Counted from the stretch's first letter, positions 52,778 to 61,379 are shown. The stretch is 64,000 nucleotides of DNA from Hyphomicrobium facile (GCF_900116175.1 NZ_FPCH01000005.1:216421-280420), one strand, 5' to 3'. The notes: a model not told the origin generated them from the letters alone. Made by a program: numbers and translations.

Positions 52778-54157
52778 TCAGGCGGCGGGGAGTTCAAGAA
52801 CAGCTTTTAGGCCGCCGTGCTCGGAGGCATCGAGCCTCAACCGGCCTCGATATGAAGCCGCGAGATCGGTGACGATCGAAAGTCCCAGCCCCGAGCCGGG
52901 TTTGGTCTCATCGAGCCTAAGTCCGCGCTTGCCGATCTTGGCTCTTTGCTCCGCCGAGAGCCCCGGGCCATCGTCCTCGACGGTCAGGGTGAGCTTTCGC
53001 CGGGCAGTCGTCTCCTGACTGTTGATAGTTGCCGTCAGGTAGACCCTGCGCTTGCCCCACTTGCAGGCATTGTCGAGCAGGTTGCCCAACATTTCTTCGA
53101 GGTCCTGCTTTTCACCTTGGAACTTGGCACCGGGCTGAACCGCGTAGTCGATCGATATGCCTTTTTCCCGATGGATGCGTTCTATCGCTCGGACCAACGG
53201 CTCGGCCGTCGCATCGACGGGCGTGACGCGGCCAATGGTATTCGTCCTCGCAGCGATACGCGCGCGGTCGAGATAATGCGTAATCTGATCGCGCATCAGA
53301 TGGGCTTGCTCGGCAACCTTCGAGCCGAATGCGCTTTGATCTTCCCGCGCTTCGTTGGTGATGACCGCGAGCGGGGTCTTCAACGCATGCGCGAGGTTGC
53401 CGACCTGCGTGCGGGCGCGGTCGATGATGTCCTGGTTTGAATCGATCAACGCATTGAGTTCGGTTTGCAACGGCTCGATCTCGGCCGGCAACTGGCCTTC
53501 GAGGCGTTCGACTTGGCCGGAACGGATACTCGCTAAACCTCGTTCGATCCGGCGCAGCGGCAGAAGACCGAAACGAACCTGGAAAACGGTCGCCGCCAAA
53601 AGGCCGAGACCCACAAGCGAAAGCGCGCTCGTGAGGCGGGCGCGGAATTTGGCGACCGTTTCCTCGAACCAGTCCATGGGACCGGCGACCATGATCGAAT
53701 ACTTCGTCTTTTCGGGATCGTGACCGGGGGAGTCGATGAATTCGAGGATGCGGATCGTCGAGCCGGTCGGGCCGGGGACGTTCATCCAGCGCGTCCCCGT
53801 GTCGTCGGTCGGGAACTTTCGGTCATAGGGGGAAGGCAACATTGCCGTTGCGAGCGAGGGCGATACGAGCGTGCGGCCGGGAGCGCCGTCGATTGGGCGT
53901 ATCTGCCAATACCAGCCCGACTGCGTGACTTCGAAAAGGGGCTCGTAAAGGTTCGGCGGGTTGACAGGCTCGTCGCCCATCGTGCTCATGCTATCGATCG
54001 TGATCTGGGTCAGCAGCTTCTTCAACTGGGCGTCGAAGCTCAGCTGCACGTCGTCCCGATATAGCGCGTAAATGATGTAGCCCGCGAGCGGCAGCGCCAG
54101 TAGCGTCCACGCTGCCGAAGTTGCGAAAAGGCGCAGCGCAAGTGAGTTAAGCCTCAT
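52778..54157 (-). CDS. Sensor histidine kinase (PhoQ/FeuQ-like)
   Basis: This 459-residue membrane kinase has a helix at about residues 10-32 (FATSAAWTLLALPLAGYIIYALY), a periplasmic sensor domain of about 130 residues and a second helix near 172-192. HAMP is followed by the HisKA block AHALKTPLAVITNEARE. The HATPase has NLLDNACKWG, EDDGPGLS and GSGLGLSIV. The AHALKTPL form is typical of the PhoQ-type subfamily. It overlaps the end of its response regulator gene by 11 bases. The signal may be cations or envelope stress; this is inference from the family. Confidence 0.92.
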   Translation of the reverse strand: MRLNSLALRLFATSAAWTLLALPLAGYIIYALYRDDVQLSFDAQLKKLLTQITIDSMSTMGDEPVNPPNLYEPLFEVTQSGWYWQIRPIDGAPGRTLVSPSLATAMLPSPYDRKFPTDDTGTRWMNVPGPTGSTIRILEFIDSPGHDPEKTKYSIMVAGPMDWFEETVAKFRARLTSALSLVGLGLLAATVFQVRFGLLPLRRIERGLASIRSGQVERLEGQLPAEIEPLQTELNALIDSNQDIIDRARTQVGNLAHALKTPLAVITNEAREDQSAFGSKVAEQAHLMRDQITHYLDRARIAARTNTIGRVTPVDATAEPLVRAIERIHREKGISIDYAVQPGAKFQGEKQDLEEMLGNLLDNACKWGKRRVYLTATINSQETTARRKLTLTVEDDGPGLSAEQRAKIGKRGLRLDETKPGSGLGLSIVTDLAASYRGRLRLDASEHGGLKAVLELPAA

Positions 54158-54818
54158 CCGGTCCTTGGCTCATGCGGTATCCGAGACCGCGGACCGTCTG
54201 GATCACGTCGCCGGGAATTTTCTTCCGCAGTCGGCCGATAAATACTTCGATCGTGTTCGAATCGCGATCAAAATCCTGATCATAGAGATGTTCGACCAGC
54301 TCGGTTCGCGAAACCACCCGGCCATTGTGGTGCATCAAATAGGCCAGCAGGCGAAATTCATGCGAGGTCAACTTGACGGGCAAGCCCTCGCAGGTCACGC
54401 GCGCCGATTTGGTGTCGAGACGCACGGGGCCGCATTCGATTTCCGATTTCGCATGGCCGGACGCCCGCCGGACCTGAGCCCGGACCCGCGCCAGCAACTC
54501 TTCCATATGGAAGGGCTTGGCGAGATAGTCGTCGGCGCCGGCATCCATTCCGGCGACCTTGTCGCTCCAGCGGTCGCGTGCGGTCAGAATAATGACGGGC
54601 ATCTTGCGATCGCTTCGCCGCCACTGCTCAAGGACGGAAATGCCGTCCATCTTGGGCAGGCCTATGTCGAGAATGACGATATCATACGGCTCGGTATCGC
54701 CGAGGAAGTAGCCTTCCTCTCCGTCGGCAGCCGTATCGACGGCAAAGCCTGCGTCTTCCAGAGCCGCCGAAAGCTGACGGTTTAAGTCCTTGTCATCCTC
54801 GACGACGAGCGCTCGCAC
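54147..54818 (-). CDS. Response regulator transcription factor (PhoP/FeuP-like, OmpR family)
   Basis: This 223-residue regulator has a receiver domain with EDD at residues 7-9, phospho-Asp in IVILDIGLPKMDG (about residue 51) and the lysine in YLAKPFHM. The winged helix ends NTIEVFIGRLRKKIPGDVIQTVRGLGYRM. The start is a GTG at 54816-54818, giving VRALVVEDDKD at once; the frame opens upstream at 54890 but without family similarity. It is followed by its kinase and preceded by a small secreted protein gene 83 bases upstream on the same strand. Confidence 0.93.
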   Translation of the reverse strand: MRALVVEDDKDLNRQLSAALEDAGFAVDTAADGEEGYFLGDTEPYDIVILDIGLPKMDGISVLEQWRRSDRKMPVIILTARDRWSDKVAGMDAGADDYLAKPFHMEELLARVRAQVRRASGHAKSEIECGPVRLDTKSARVTCEGLPVKLTSHEFRLLAYLMHHNGRVVSRTELVEHLYDQDFDRDSNTIEVFIGRLRKKIPGDVIQTVRGLGYRMSQGPDEA

Positions 54819-54901
54819 GGTATGTCCCCTCCCCCTCCAGCAAGACTTGCGGACGCTCGGAGATCTCGGCGAGAGATTTCCATCCCGCAACGACGGACCG
54901 A

Positions 54902-55195
54902 CTACCGGCCCCTCGCTGTCATAACGGTCGTTCTAAGCTGTCCCGTCGGACTTCTGATGACCAGACGATAAAAATATCCGGCTTCCGTACGGCACAGCGT
55001 GGTCTTTACGAGCTTGCCGATACCATCTGCTGCCAACGAGCGCGATACCTCCTCGACGGTTATCAGGTTTTCCCGGCGGACGATCTGGCCGGCCATGCCC
55101 CAGTCGGTCAGGCAGTCGTCGGCGCGCGAGGCGGCGCACGGCAGTAGTACAACTGCCGCAGCCGCTGCTGCCACCGCTCTTCCCAAATCGACCAT
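54902..55195 (-). CDS. Small secreted protein upstream of the two-component system
   Basis: This 97-residue protein starts at ATG 55193-55195 (GGAAG seven bases upstream) with a signal peptide MVDLGRAVAAAAAAVVLLPCAASRA. The mature part, about 70 residues, has two cysteines. Its ITVEEVSRSLAADGIGKLVKTTLC...GYFYRLVIRSPTGQ pattern has the helix-then-strands outline of a PepSY-like domain. An ATG at 55228 is in frame but gives a worse signal. Its position resembles small periplasmic inhibitors encoded beside FeuPQ-type systems in rhizobia, so it may act on the kinase; this is not shown. Confidence 0.7.
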   Translation of the reverse strand: MVDLGRAVAAAAAAVVLLPCAASRADDCLTDWGMAGQIVRRENLITVEEVSRSLAADGIGKLVKTTLCRTEAGYFYRLVIRSPTGQLRTTVMTARGR

Positions 55196-55285
55196 CCGCG
55201 TTCTTCCGGAAAACCGACTATCTAACATAGCGCGTTGAACCGCCGATGAATACGGGAGCCATTAAGGATGAGCCCCTGATATTGT

Positions 55286-55561
55286 TCAGCTCTTTCGTAG
55301 GCTGAGGACCGAGGACGCCTTGAAGCGGCCGTAGATCGCCAGCACCGTCCCGAACAAACCAGCGAGCGCCTGAACGGCGATCACCGCCTGATTGCCGAAA
55401 GTCTGGATGAGATCGGCGGGCAGGCTCACGCCGATTGCCGGGGCGATGACGGGAAGCACAGTCGCCGCGGCGGTGATCAGCGTTCCCCAAAGCGTCCTCG
55501 ATTGGGCCCACCATTTCGCCGTATCGTCGATCGTCTTCGCAGCCGCTGCTTGATTGCTCAT
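55286..55561 (-). CDS. Holin-like protein from an internal in-frame start within the endolysin gene
   Basis: The ATG at 55559-55561 has the strongest ribosome binding site in this region, AAAGGAGA, with eight bases to the start. It lies inside the endolysin frame, and no stop separates them. The 91-residue product (MSNQAAAAKTIDDTAKWWAQ...) has two hydrophobic segments, about residues 25-47 and 59-81, and a short basic tail (GRFKASSVLSLRKS), the layout of a small class II-type holin. Both a fused 438-residue form and this short form could be made. The alternative is a lost stop codon between two once-separate genes. Confidence 0.6.
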   Translation of the reverse strand: MSNQAAAAKTIDDTAKWWAQSRTLWGTLITAAATVLPVIAPAIGVSLPADLIQTFGNQAVIAVQALAGLFGTVLAIYGRFKASSVLSLRKS

Positions 55562-56602
55562 GTTGGATTCTCCTTTTGCGATTTGTGCCGGCTCCAAGAG
55601 CCCGCGAGTAATGCCGTCAGCCGCGCCCCAGGATTTTCCGAGGGCCAATGTCGCGTCGACGCGTTTCAGCCAGCCCCGTCCGAAGCGCCAGAAATGCGGA
55701 AGCGCCCGGTAGCGGGTGCGCCGGATTTCCGCGTAGTCGTCGATCAGATCGGTCAGTCGTCGGCTGCCGATTGCAGAGAGCGTCTCGGGGCCGATCTCGC
55801 CGTCGACCGTGACGTTCACGACCTGCTGCAGCATTCGGGTCGCGGCGCCGACGCCGTGGTTCACGGCGGCATCGAAATGCATCAGGGCCAGCGGTGCGGT
55901 GAACGCTGCGCAGTGAGCGGGGTCGAAATACCGGCGGCGATAAATGGCCTCGACGACGGCTTCGGGGATCGACTTCAATTCCGAAATGAGCCGCGGGCGC
56001 GAGCCGGCATCAAGCGTCTGGCCTTTGAAGTTGGCATAGACTTCGAGCGTTACGCCGCGATTGGTCGGGCCGCCCGGATCGTACGGATCATTCGAATAGC
56101 CGCCTTCCATTTCGAGAACGTGGGCAAGCGCCTTCGCGAAGGTGCCGTTGTCGGCCGTCGCGCTTTCCGCCTCGGTCTCGGCGTCCGGCCATCGGAAGCC
56201 GAGAAGGCGCGCGGCGTCGAAGGCTGAGACCGTAACCGCGTCGCCCTGGTTGCCGCCGAGGAGGTAGAGCTTGCCGGCCGCCGACCCGATCAGAAACCCG
56301 ACGTGTCCGGCCGTCGGATCGTCGCCCCGCGCCAAGACGACGAGCGCGCCGAAGCGCGGCTCGTCGAGGCCAATTCCCCAATCGAGATACGACCGCGCCA
56401 TCAGCGATCCGGTGCCCTGGCATCCGGCGCGCTTCAGCATGGCGCCTGCAAACGCGGCACACCACGGCGTCTCGTCGCTTTCGACCTTTGTGTCGCCTGC
56501 TTCGCGGAAGTAGCGGAGAATTTCGGCAGAATGCTCCTTGCCCGGAATTTCGCGCACGCCGAATTCGGCCCACGCGGCCGCGAGCCACGCCGGTTGATCC
56601 AT
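55286..56602 (-). CDS. Two-domain endolysin fused in frame to a holin-like segment, GTA-linked
   Basis: This 438-residue protein has three parts. Residues 1-140 are a TIGR02594-type NlpC/CHAP-like peptidase domain with C48 (PWCAAFAGAML) and H100 (AGHVGFLIG). Residues about 153-325 are a glycosyl hydrolase 108 muramidase with E166 (LEMEGGYSNDPYDPGG), plus its peptidoglycan-binding C-terminal part. Residues 348-438 hold two membrane segments and are also startable separately (listed next). The gene follows the GTA megatron gene by 221 bases on the same strand. Its leader (CAAAAAGGCGAAAC before the ATG) resembles that of GTA gp12. It is a plausible lysis gene for particle release. A ten-G tract lies 54 bases upstream. 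Confidence 0.82.
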   Translation of the reverse strand: MDQPAWLAAAWAEFGVREIPGKEHSAEILRYFREAGDTKVESDETPWCAAFAGAMLKRAGCQGTGSLMARSYLDWGIGLDEPRFGALVVLARGDDPTAGHVGFLIGSAAGKLYLLGGNQGDAVTVSAFDAARLLGFRWPDAETEAESATADNGTFAKALAHVLEMEGGYSNDPYDPGGPTNRGVTLEVYANFKGQTLDAGSRPRLISELKSIPEAVVEAIYRRRYFDPAHCAAFTAPLALMHFDAAVNHGVGAATRMLQQVVNVTVDGEIGPETLSAIGSRRLTDLIDDYAEIRRTRYRALPHFWRFGRGWLKRVDATLALGKSWGAADGITRGLLEPAQIAKGESNMSNQAAAAKTIDDTAKWWAQSRTLWGTLITAAATVLPVIAPAIGVSLPADLIQTFGNQAVIAVQALAGLFGTVLAIYGRFKASSVLSLRKS

Positions 56603-56655
56603 GATTGTTTCGCCTTTTTGAGATTTCCGTTTCGGCCACGACGGCTCCCCCTAGC

Positions 56656-56665
56656 GGGGGGGGGG
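56656..56665 (+). repeat. Ten-base G homopolymer tract
   Basis: Ten consecutive G residues follow CCCCCTAGC, making a short GC hairpin. On the coding strand of the endolysin this is a C tract 54-63 bases upstream of its ATG. Such tracts can slip during replication. None is expected by chance in a short gap, but GC-rich genomes do have them. Confidence 0.6.
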
Positions 56666-56755
56666 TGAACGAAACAGCACAGTGCAGTTCGTCGAGAATG
56701 AACAATCAGCGAGGGGCAACCATTCGCCTCCGAAAAACCTTTCCAGCTCCTCTTC

Positions 56756-56796
56756 TCACCCCACCCCTAACCCCTCCCCGTCAAGGGGAGGGGAAT
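56756..56796 (+). repeat. Dispersed GC palindromic repeat, copy 1
   Basis: The sequence around CCCACCCCTAACCCCTCCCC-GTCAA-GGGGAGGGGAAT is an imperfect palindrome (CCCCTCCCC / GGGGAGGGG). It recurs in two further copies at 60818-60906. It lies between the megatron and endolysin genes. It has the look of a short intergenic repeat element spread through the genome. Confidence 0.65.
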
Positions 56797-56823
56797 TCAG
56801 CGACTCTCAATTCGACTTACGCG

Positions 56824-59800
56824 TTAAACGATGGCGGCGCGGGAAGCGCCCCGGCCGAAGATGACGTTCGTCTGATATACTTTGACCGATACGCTCGGCT
56901 GGACGGCTCCGAAGTCGGCAATCTGATCGGCACTCGAATACGTGATGTTTGCCGAGGATGTTGCGAGCGTGCGCTTCACCGTCGAGCCGTCGAGAATATC
57001 GACCTCGTAGCTTTCGCTTTCTTCGCCAAGCGGCACCTCGGGCAGCTCCCAGTTATCGCCGCCGCTGCGCGTGCGCCGAACCCAAGAGATGCTGAGGTCG
57101 CCAGACGTTCGCACGCCTCTGACATGGACTGGCGACAACGGCCGAAGCCCAAGCGCATGGTAGGCGAAAGGCTCCGTGACGTACGACGCGTCGCCGATAT
57201 CGCGGTTGCCGGGTCCATAGCGCCAATTGAGCGGCACCTTCTGTTCGCTCTCCCTGACCTGCACGGATGTCACCGCGCCGTCGAGCAGAACGAATTGCGC
57301 ATCCGCCGGAAGCGCGTCGTCGATCGCCCCCTCGGTTCCGAACTGACCGCGAAGAAATTCGCCGAGGCGATAGGTTTGCACATCGACGAGTTCGGCGGTT
57401 TGGAACTGAACGATTTCCCAATTGCCACTCGCGTTGCGAAGAGCCGCGAGGTTGGCGCCCGCCAGCATCGCGACGAGATCGACGGAGGAAAGCGTTCCGC
57501 TCGTCAGGCGCACGCGGATGTTTGCGCGATGATCGATGCGTCCCTCGGGACCCCGCGGCAGTTCATCAAGCGTCACGCCGAGCGTTGCTGGTGCGCCGGC
57601 GATCGCCTTGAGCTGATATCCAGTCTCCTGCGGAGATGCGAACACAGCAACGCTGCCGGGCCACGGCTTCTGCATCGCGGCGACGTATCCGGCCGCCGCA
57701 TCCGCAGCGGCGTTCCACTGCGGCAGATCCATCAACGCAACGGCGGGCGAGCCGATCTGAACCGGTGCAGGCTCGGGGGCGGCGCGCGGCGCGACGTCGA
57801 TCCGATCGTAAACGCCCGGATCGATGCTCAACGCCCGGATGTCGCGAACCCCGTGCTCCGAAATATTGGTCAAGCGCAGCAAGCGGCTTCGTCCGCCGAT
57901 GTCGACCGAGACGAGATCTCCGGGTTCGAGTGCGAGTGTCGACGGCGCCAGCTTGAAGGTTGCGGATTCGCGCGTCGCCCACGTTTCGTAGAGCCAGCTC
58001 TCGGCGATCGCTCCGGCAAGGCCGTCGTCGAGCACGATCGGGAGATCGGCTTCCGCGACGCGCCCGCTCGCCCCTGTCAGCCGCCGCGCTTCGGCGACGG
58101 CTTGCGGATAATCGTCGACGCCTGAGATGTAGCGGAGCTTGGCGGATGCGGGAAGGTCGGTTTCCTGGGCGCGCGTCAGCTCGTACAGCGCATCGCCCGC
58201 GCTCTCTTCGACGAGCGCATCCAGCTCGAGCGTCATCGCAGGCGCGGCGCGGCCGCGATGGCGAAACACGATCTTGCCGTTGCTTTCGATGCTGTCAAAA
58301 AAGTACGCGAGTTCCAGCGGCTGTATCGCATCGCGCGCCGCCATCGTCCGGTCGATGACGTAGCCCGGCACCGTTCCCATCAGCGCGGACGCGTCGAAGT
58401 CTGCGAAGCCCTGATCGTGCAGGATGGCCGACACGACATCATCCAGCGCCGCGCCGCCGAGTCGACCGTTCAGCCAATGTCCGAGCTGCCAGTTTTCGCT
58501 ATCGCCCCAATAGGTCGTCGCATCCGGAAATGCCGGATAGGGACGCGCGTCCCAGCAATAGACGTGCACGCGATCGAGATCGACCATTCGCGTGCCGTTG
58601 ATCGCCGATACCGGATTGCGGCCTTCGACGTAGCCCGGCTTCGTCCAATCGAAAGCGTCAGTGAGCGCCTGGCGATGACGCGCCTGCATCAGGTCATCGC
58701 GAAGCCCACGCGAATAATAGGGAAGCGCCGATTCCGAACTCTTCGGATCCACAAAGACGTTCGGCTGGTTCGCACCATTGTCGACCGCGGGACAGCCGAT
58801 CTCCATGAACCAGAACGGCTTCGATTGCGGCACCCAGGCGGTCGCGGACGCGCTTTCGACGCCTGCGGGACGATTGTAGTGCGCGTTGCTCCACCACGCA
58901 TGGATATCCTTGTAGCGAAAGACCCACGGCTTTCCGGATCCATCCGTTATCGGGGTGCGAATCTGCGCATCACGATCTTCGCTTGACGCGTAATACCAAT
59001 CGAAGCCTTCGCCGCCGTGGACGTTCGAACGGAGATACGCCGGGTCGTAGATCGAGCTTGCGCCGGCGGCCGCGTCGAGATGATCGCGGCCATCGCGCCA
59101 GTCGGCCAGCGGCCAATAGATGTCGATGCCGATCGCATCGATGCTCGACGCCGACCACAACGGATCGAGATGGAAATAAACGTCGCCCGAACCGTCTGCA
59201 GGCTGATGGCCGAAGTATTCCGTCCAGTCGGCGGCATAGAGCACCTTCGTTCCCGCGCCGAGGATCGCTTTCACGTCATCGGCAAGCGCGATCAGCTCTG
59301 TGACGAATGGATATGCGTTGGCGCTCGATCGGACCGACGTCAGCCCGCGCAACTCGGTGCCGATGACGAACGCTTCGACGCCGCCAGCCGCTTTCGCCAG
59401 AAACGCCTGATGCAGGATCATGCGCCGGTACGACCATTCGTCCGGCCCCGCGTATTGCACGCTGGTGCCAGAGATGGAAAAGTCAGATCGCGCGGCGGAG
59501 CCGACGAAGCTTGCGATTTGCGTCGCGGCGGCTAACGTTTTGTCGGGCGTTCCCCATTGGCCGGGCGCCGGATGACACGCAATTCGTCCGCGCCACGGAT
59601 ATGCCGGCTGGCTCACGCCTCCGTAGGGATCAGGAAGGCTGTTGCCCGCCGGAACATCCATAAGAACGAACGGCGTGAGCGTCACGTTCAATCCACGCGC
59701 TTTCATATCCCGAATGGCGGCGACGACCGTCTGGTCGGACGGCGTGCCGCCATAGGCTGCGTTGCCGTCGCGCGTGCTGATGAGATGAGCAGTGCTGCGC

Positions 59801-60771
59801 GTTTCGCCTGCAACGGACCAGCTGAGTGGTGCTGTCCGCTTGTGGCGCGTCTCGACGCCCGGCATGATCTTGCATGCGCCCGCGCGGAGATCCGTTCCAA
59901 ACCAGCTGACGACAAGCGACACCGACTTGGCGTTCGGCAATGCCGCTTCGAGCTGATCGAGCGAAACCTGCCAGTCGGTCGGGCCGACCAATTGATGGAC
60001 ATTCTCCGATTGCGAAACGCCGTCGTCGAACGTTTGATGCACAGGTTCCGTCGCGTAGACGAACTCGCCCGAACCCGGGATCATCACGACGCCGCGAATG
60101 TCCTGGTCGGCAGCCGAGACGCTGCGGAAGATTTCGAACGAGAGTTGCGGAACGCGGTTGCCGTAATCGGCGAGCGCAAAGCGCTCGAACACGACATAGG
60201 CGACGCCGCGATAGCTTGGGGCATTGTCCACGCCCTCGCGCGCCGCGATGAGACTATCGACGTCTTGCGTTTCCGTGCCGGTGTGCAAGCGGAACGTCGT
60301 CCGCGCGAGATCGAGTTCCTGCTCGTCGGCCCAGACGCGGCCGATGCGCGTCACCACACCCTCGCCAAGCGCCACAGCGAAATTGGCGTAGTAGTTATAT
60401 TGCGCGAGGCGCGTCTTGCTTCCCGAGCCTCCTTTGCCGCTGCCCGTGGCTTGCGTCGTCGTCACGATCTCTTCTTCGAGATCGGTCGCCCAGATGATCT
60501 GTCCGCCGACGCGCGCACGACCGTAAATTTTCGGAAGCGGCGCACCTTCGGTCGACGCGGTCAGCCGGAGATCGGAAAGGCGCGGACCTTCGACCGTGCG
60601 CGTCTGTCCGGAGGGGGCGAAGAGCGCGTTGTCAACATATGCTCCGGCAAATGCGCCGATCTGCGATCCGATCGCCGCGCCAGAGAGCGTGACGCCGAGC
60701 AAGCCGACGCCGGCCGGCAGCATGCTGCCGCCGACGGCTGCACCGACTGCCGCAAGAGCAAGTGTCGCCAT
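56824..60771 (-). CDS. GTA baseplate megatron protein (gp15, GTA TIM-barrel and host-interaction)
   Basis: This 1315-residue protein is the largest GTA component. A Gly/Ala-rich N-terminus (MATLALAAVGAAVGGSMLPAG) is followed by phage-tail-like segments and a TIM-barrel-like domain, about residues 430-740 (FVIGTELRGLTSVR; LDPLWSASSIDAIGIDIYWPL). Putative tail-3 and C-terminal receptor-binding regions follow, matching the Rcc01698-type megatron. I start at the ATG at 60769-60771 (AAAGGCG site), not the upstream ATG at 60831. In particles it forms the baseplate tip that contacts the recipient cell. It is the last of the ordered GTA genes here. Confidence 0.92.
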   Translation of the reverse strand: MATLALAAVGAAVGGSMLPAGVGLLGVTLSGAAIGSQIGAFAGAYVDNALFAPSGQTRTVEGPRLSDLRLTASTEGAPLPKIYGRARVGGQIIWATDLEEEIVTTTQATGSGKGGSGSKTRLAQYNYYANFAVALGEGVVTRIGRVWADEQELDLARTTFRLHTGTETQDVDSLIAAREGVDNAPSYRGVAYVVFERFALADYGNRVPQLSFEIFRSVSAADQDIRGVVMIPGSGEFVYATEPVHQTFDDGVSQSENVHQLVGPTDWQVSLDQLEAALPNAKSVSLVVSWFGTDLRAGACKIMPGVETRHKRTAPLSWSVAGETRSTAHLISTRDGNAAYGGTPSDQTVVAAIRDMKARGLNVTLTPFVLMDVPAGNSLPDPYGGVSQPAYPWRGRIACHPAPGQWGTPDKTLAAATQIASFVGSAARSDFSISGTSVQYAGPDEWSYRRMILHQAFLAKAAGGVEAFVIGTELRGLTSVRSSANAYPFVTELIALADDVKAILGAGTKVLYAADWTEYFGHQPADGSGDVYFHLDPLWSASSIDAIGIDIYWPLADWRDGRDHLDAAAGASSIYDPAYLRSNVHGGEGFDWYYASSEDRDAQIRTPITDGSGKPWVFRYKDIHAWWSNAHYNRPAGVESASATAWVPQSKPFWFMEIGCPAVDNGANQPNVFVDPKSSESALPYYSRGLRDDLMQARHRQALTDAFDWTKPGYVEGRNPVSAINGTRMVDLDRVHVYCWDARPYPAFPDATTYWGDSENWQLGHWLNGRLGGAALDDVVSAILHDQGFADFDASALMGTVPGYVIDRTMAARDAIQPLELAYFFDSIESNGKIVFRHRGRAAPAMTLELDALVEESAGDALYELTRAQETDLPASAKLRYISGVDDYPQAVAEARRLTGASGRVAEADLPIVLDDGLAGAIAESWLYETWATRESATFKLAPSTLALEPGDLVSVDIGGRSRLLRLTNISEHGVRDIRALSIDPGVYDRIDVAPRAAPEPAPVQIGSPAVALMDLPQWNAAADAAAGYVAAMQKPWPGSVAVFASPQETGYQLKAIAGAPATLGVTLDELPRGPEGRIDHRANIRVRLTSGTLSSVDLVAMLAGANLAALRNASGNWEIVQFQTAELVDVQTYRLGEFLRGQFGTEGAIDDALPADAQFVLLDGAVTSVQVRESEQKVPLNWRYGPGNRDIGDASYVTEPFAYHALGLRPLSPVHVRGVRTSGDLSISWVRRTRSGGDNWELPEVPLGEESESYEVDILDGSTVKRTLATSSANITYSSADQIADFGAVQPSVSVKVYQTNVIFGRGASRAAIV

Positions 60772-60817
60772 TTGTGACGCCTTTCTTATTGGCGCGGAGC
60801 GAGGCCGCGAACTTCGA

Positions 60818-60854
60818 TCCCCCCACCCCAACCCCTCCCCGCGAGGGGGAGGGG
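60818..60854 (+). repeat. Dispersed GC palindromic repeat, copy 2
   Basis: CCCCAACCCCTCCCC-GCGAGG-GGGAGGGG is the same element as copy 1 in the same orientation, with small changes in the loop. It lies in the 168-base gap between the peptidase and megatron genes. Confidence 0.65.
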
Positions 60855-60865
60855 CTTATGCTGCA

Positions 60866-60906
60866 TTCCCCTCCCCTTGACGGGGAGGGGTCAGGGGAGG
60901 GGTGAC
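60866..60906 (-). repeat. Dispersed GC palindromic repeat, copy 3 (inverted)
   Basis: Read on the minus strand this copy is CACCCCTCCCCTGACCCCTCCCC-GTCAA-GGGGAGGGGAAT, so it is inverted relative to copies 1 and 2. Copies 2 and 3 are 11 bases apart and together could fold into a long cruciform or hairpin. Confidence 0.65.
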
Positions 60907-60939
60907 GCGGGGCCTCAGCCGTTCGAGGATGACGGCAGC

Positions 60940-61377
60940 TCACACCACGCCGGGAAATTGAAATGCGCCTGCGATCCGGCGCCGCCACCAATTCGTCAGC
61001 GGAACCTCGGCGACCGGTGCGCCTTCGATCGCATGCACCATCATTGCGGGCGCCGTGACGACGGCCGCGTGCTTCGCCACCATTCCGGCGCGGAGCCGGA
61101 AAACGACGACGTCGCCGATGGTCATCGCGGCGATCGGCTTCGCCACAAGATGCCGGCCGGCGGCTTCGAGCATGGCCTCGCTTCCGCTCGCTTCCGCCCA
61201 ATCGCGGCTGTAGGCCCGCGGCTTTTCCGCGTCGGCGCCGTAGAGCTCTTTCCAGACACCGCGCACAAGCCCGAGACAATCGGTGCCGACGTGACGGACA
61301 CTCGCCTGATGATGGTAGGGCGTGCCGATCCAACCGCGGGCCGCTTCGACAATTCTGCTTCGCGTCACATGCTGCAT
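60940..61377 (-). CDS. GTA cell wall peptidase, NlpC/P60 family (gp14)
   Basis: This 145-residue papain-like hydrolase has the catalytic cysteine C34 in HVGTDCLGLVRGVW and the histidine H104 in GMVAKHAAVV. It starts at the ATG at 61375-61377 (MQHVTRSRIVEAARGWIGTPYHHQ), two bases after the gp13 stop. The frame is open to 61473 inside gp13. In the Rhodobacter GTA the matching gp14 sits in the tail tip and cuts the recipient's peptidoglycan so that DNA can enter. Its place between gp13 and gp15 is the standard GTA order. Confidence 0.94.
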   Translation of the reverse strand: MQHVTRSRIVEAARGWIGTPYHHQASVRHVGTDCLGLVRGVWKELYGADAEKPRAYSRDWAEASGSEAMLEAAGRHLVAKPIAAMTIGDVVVFRLRAGMVAKHAAVVTAPAMMVHAIEGAPVAEVPLTNWWRRRIAGAFQFPGVV

Positions 61378-61379
61378 CT

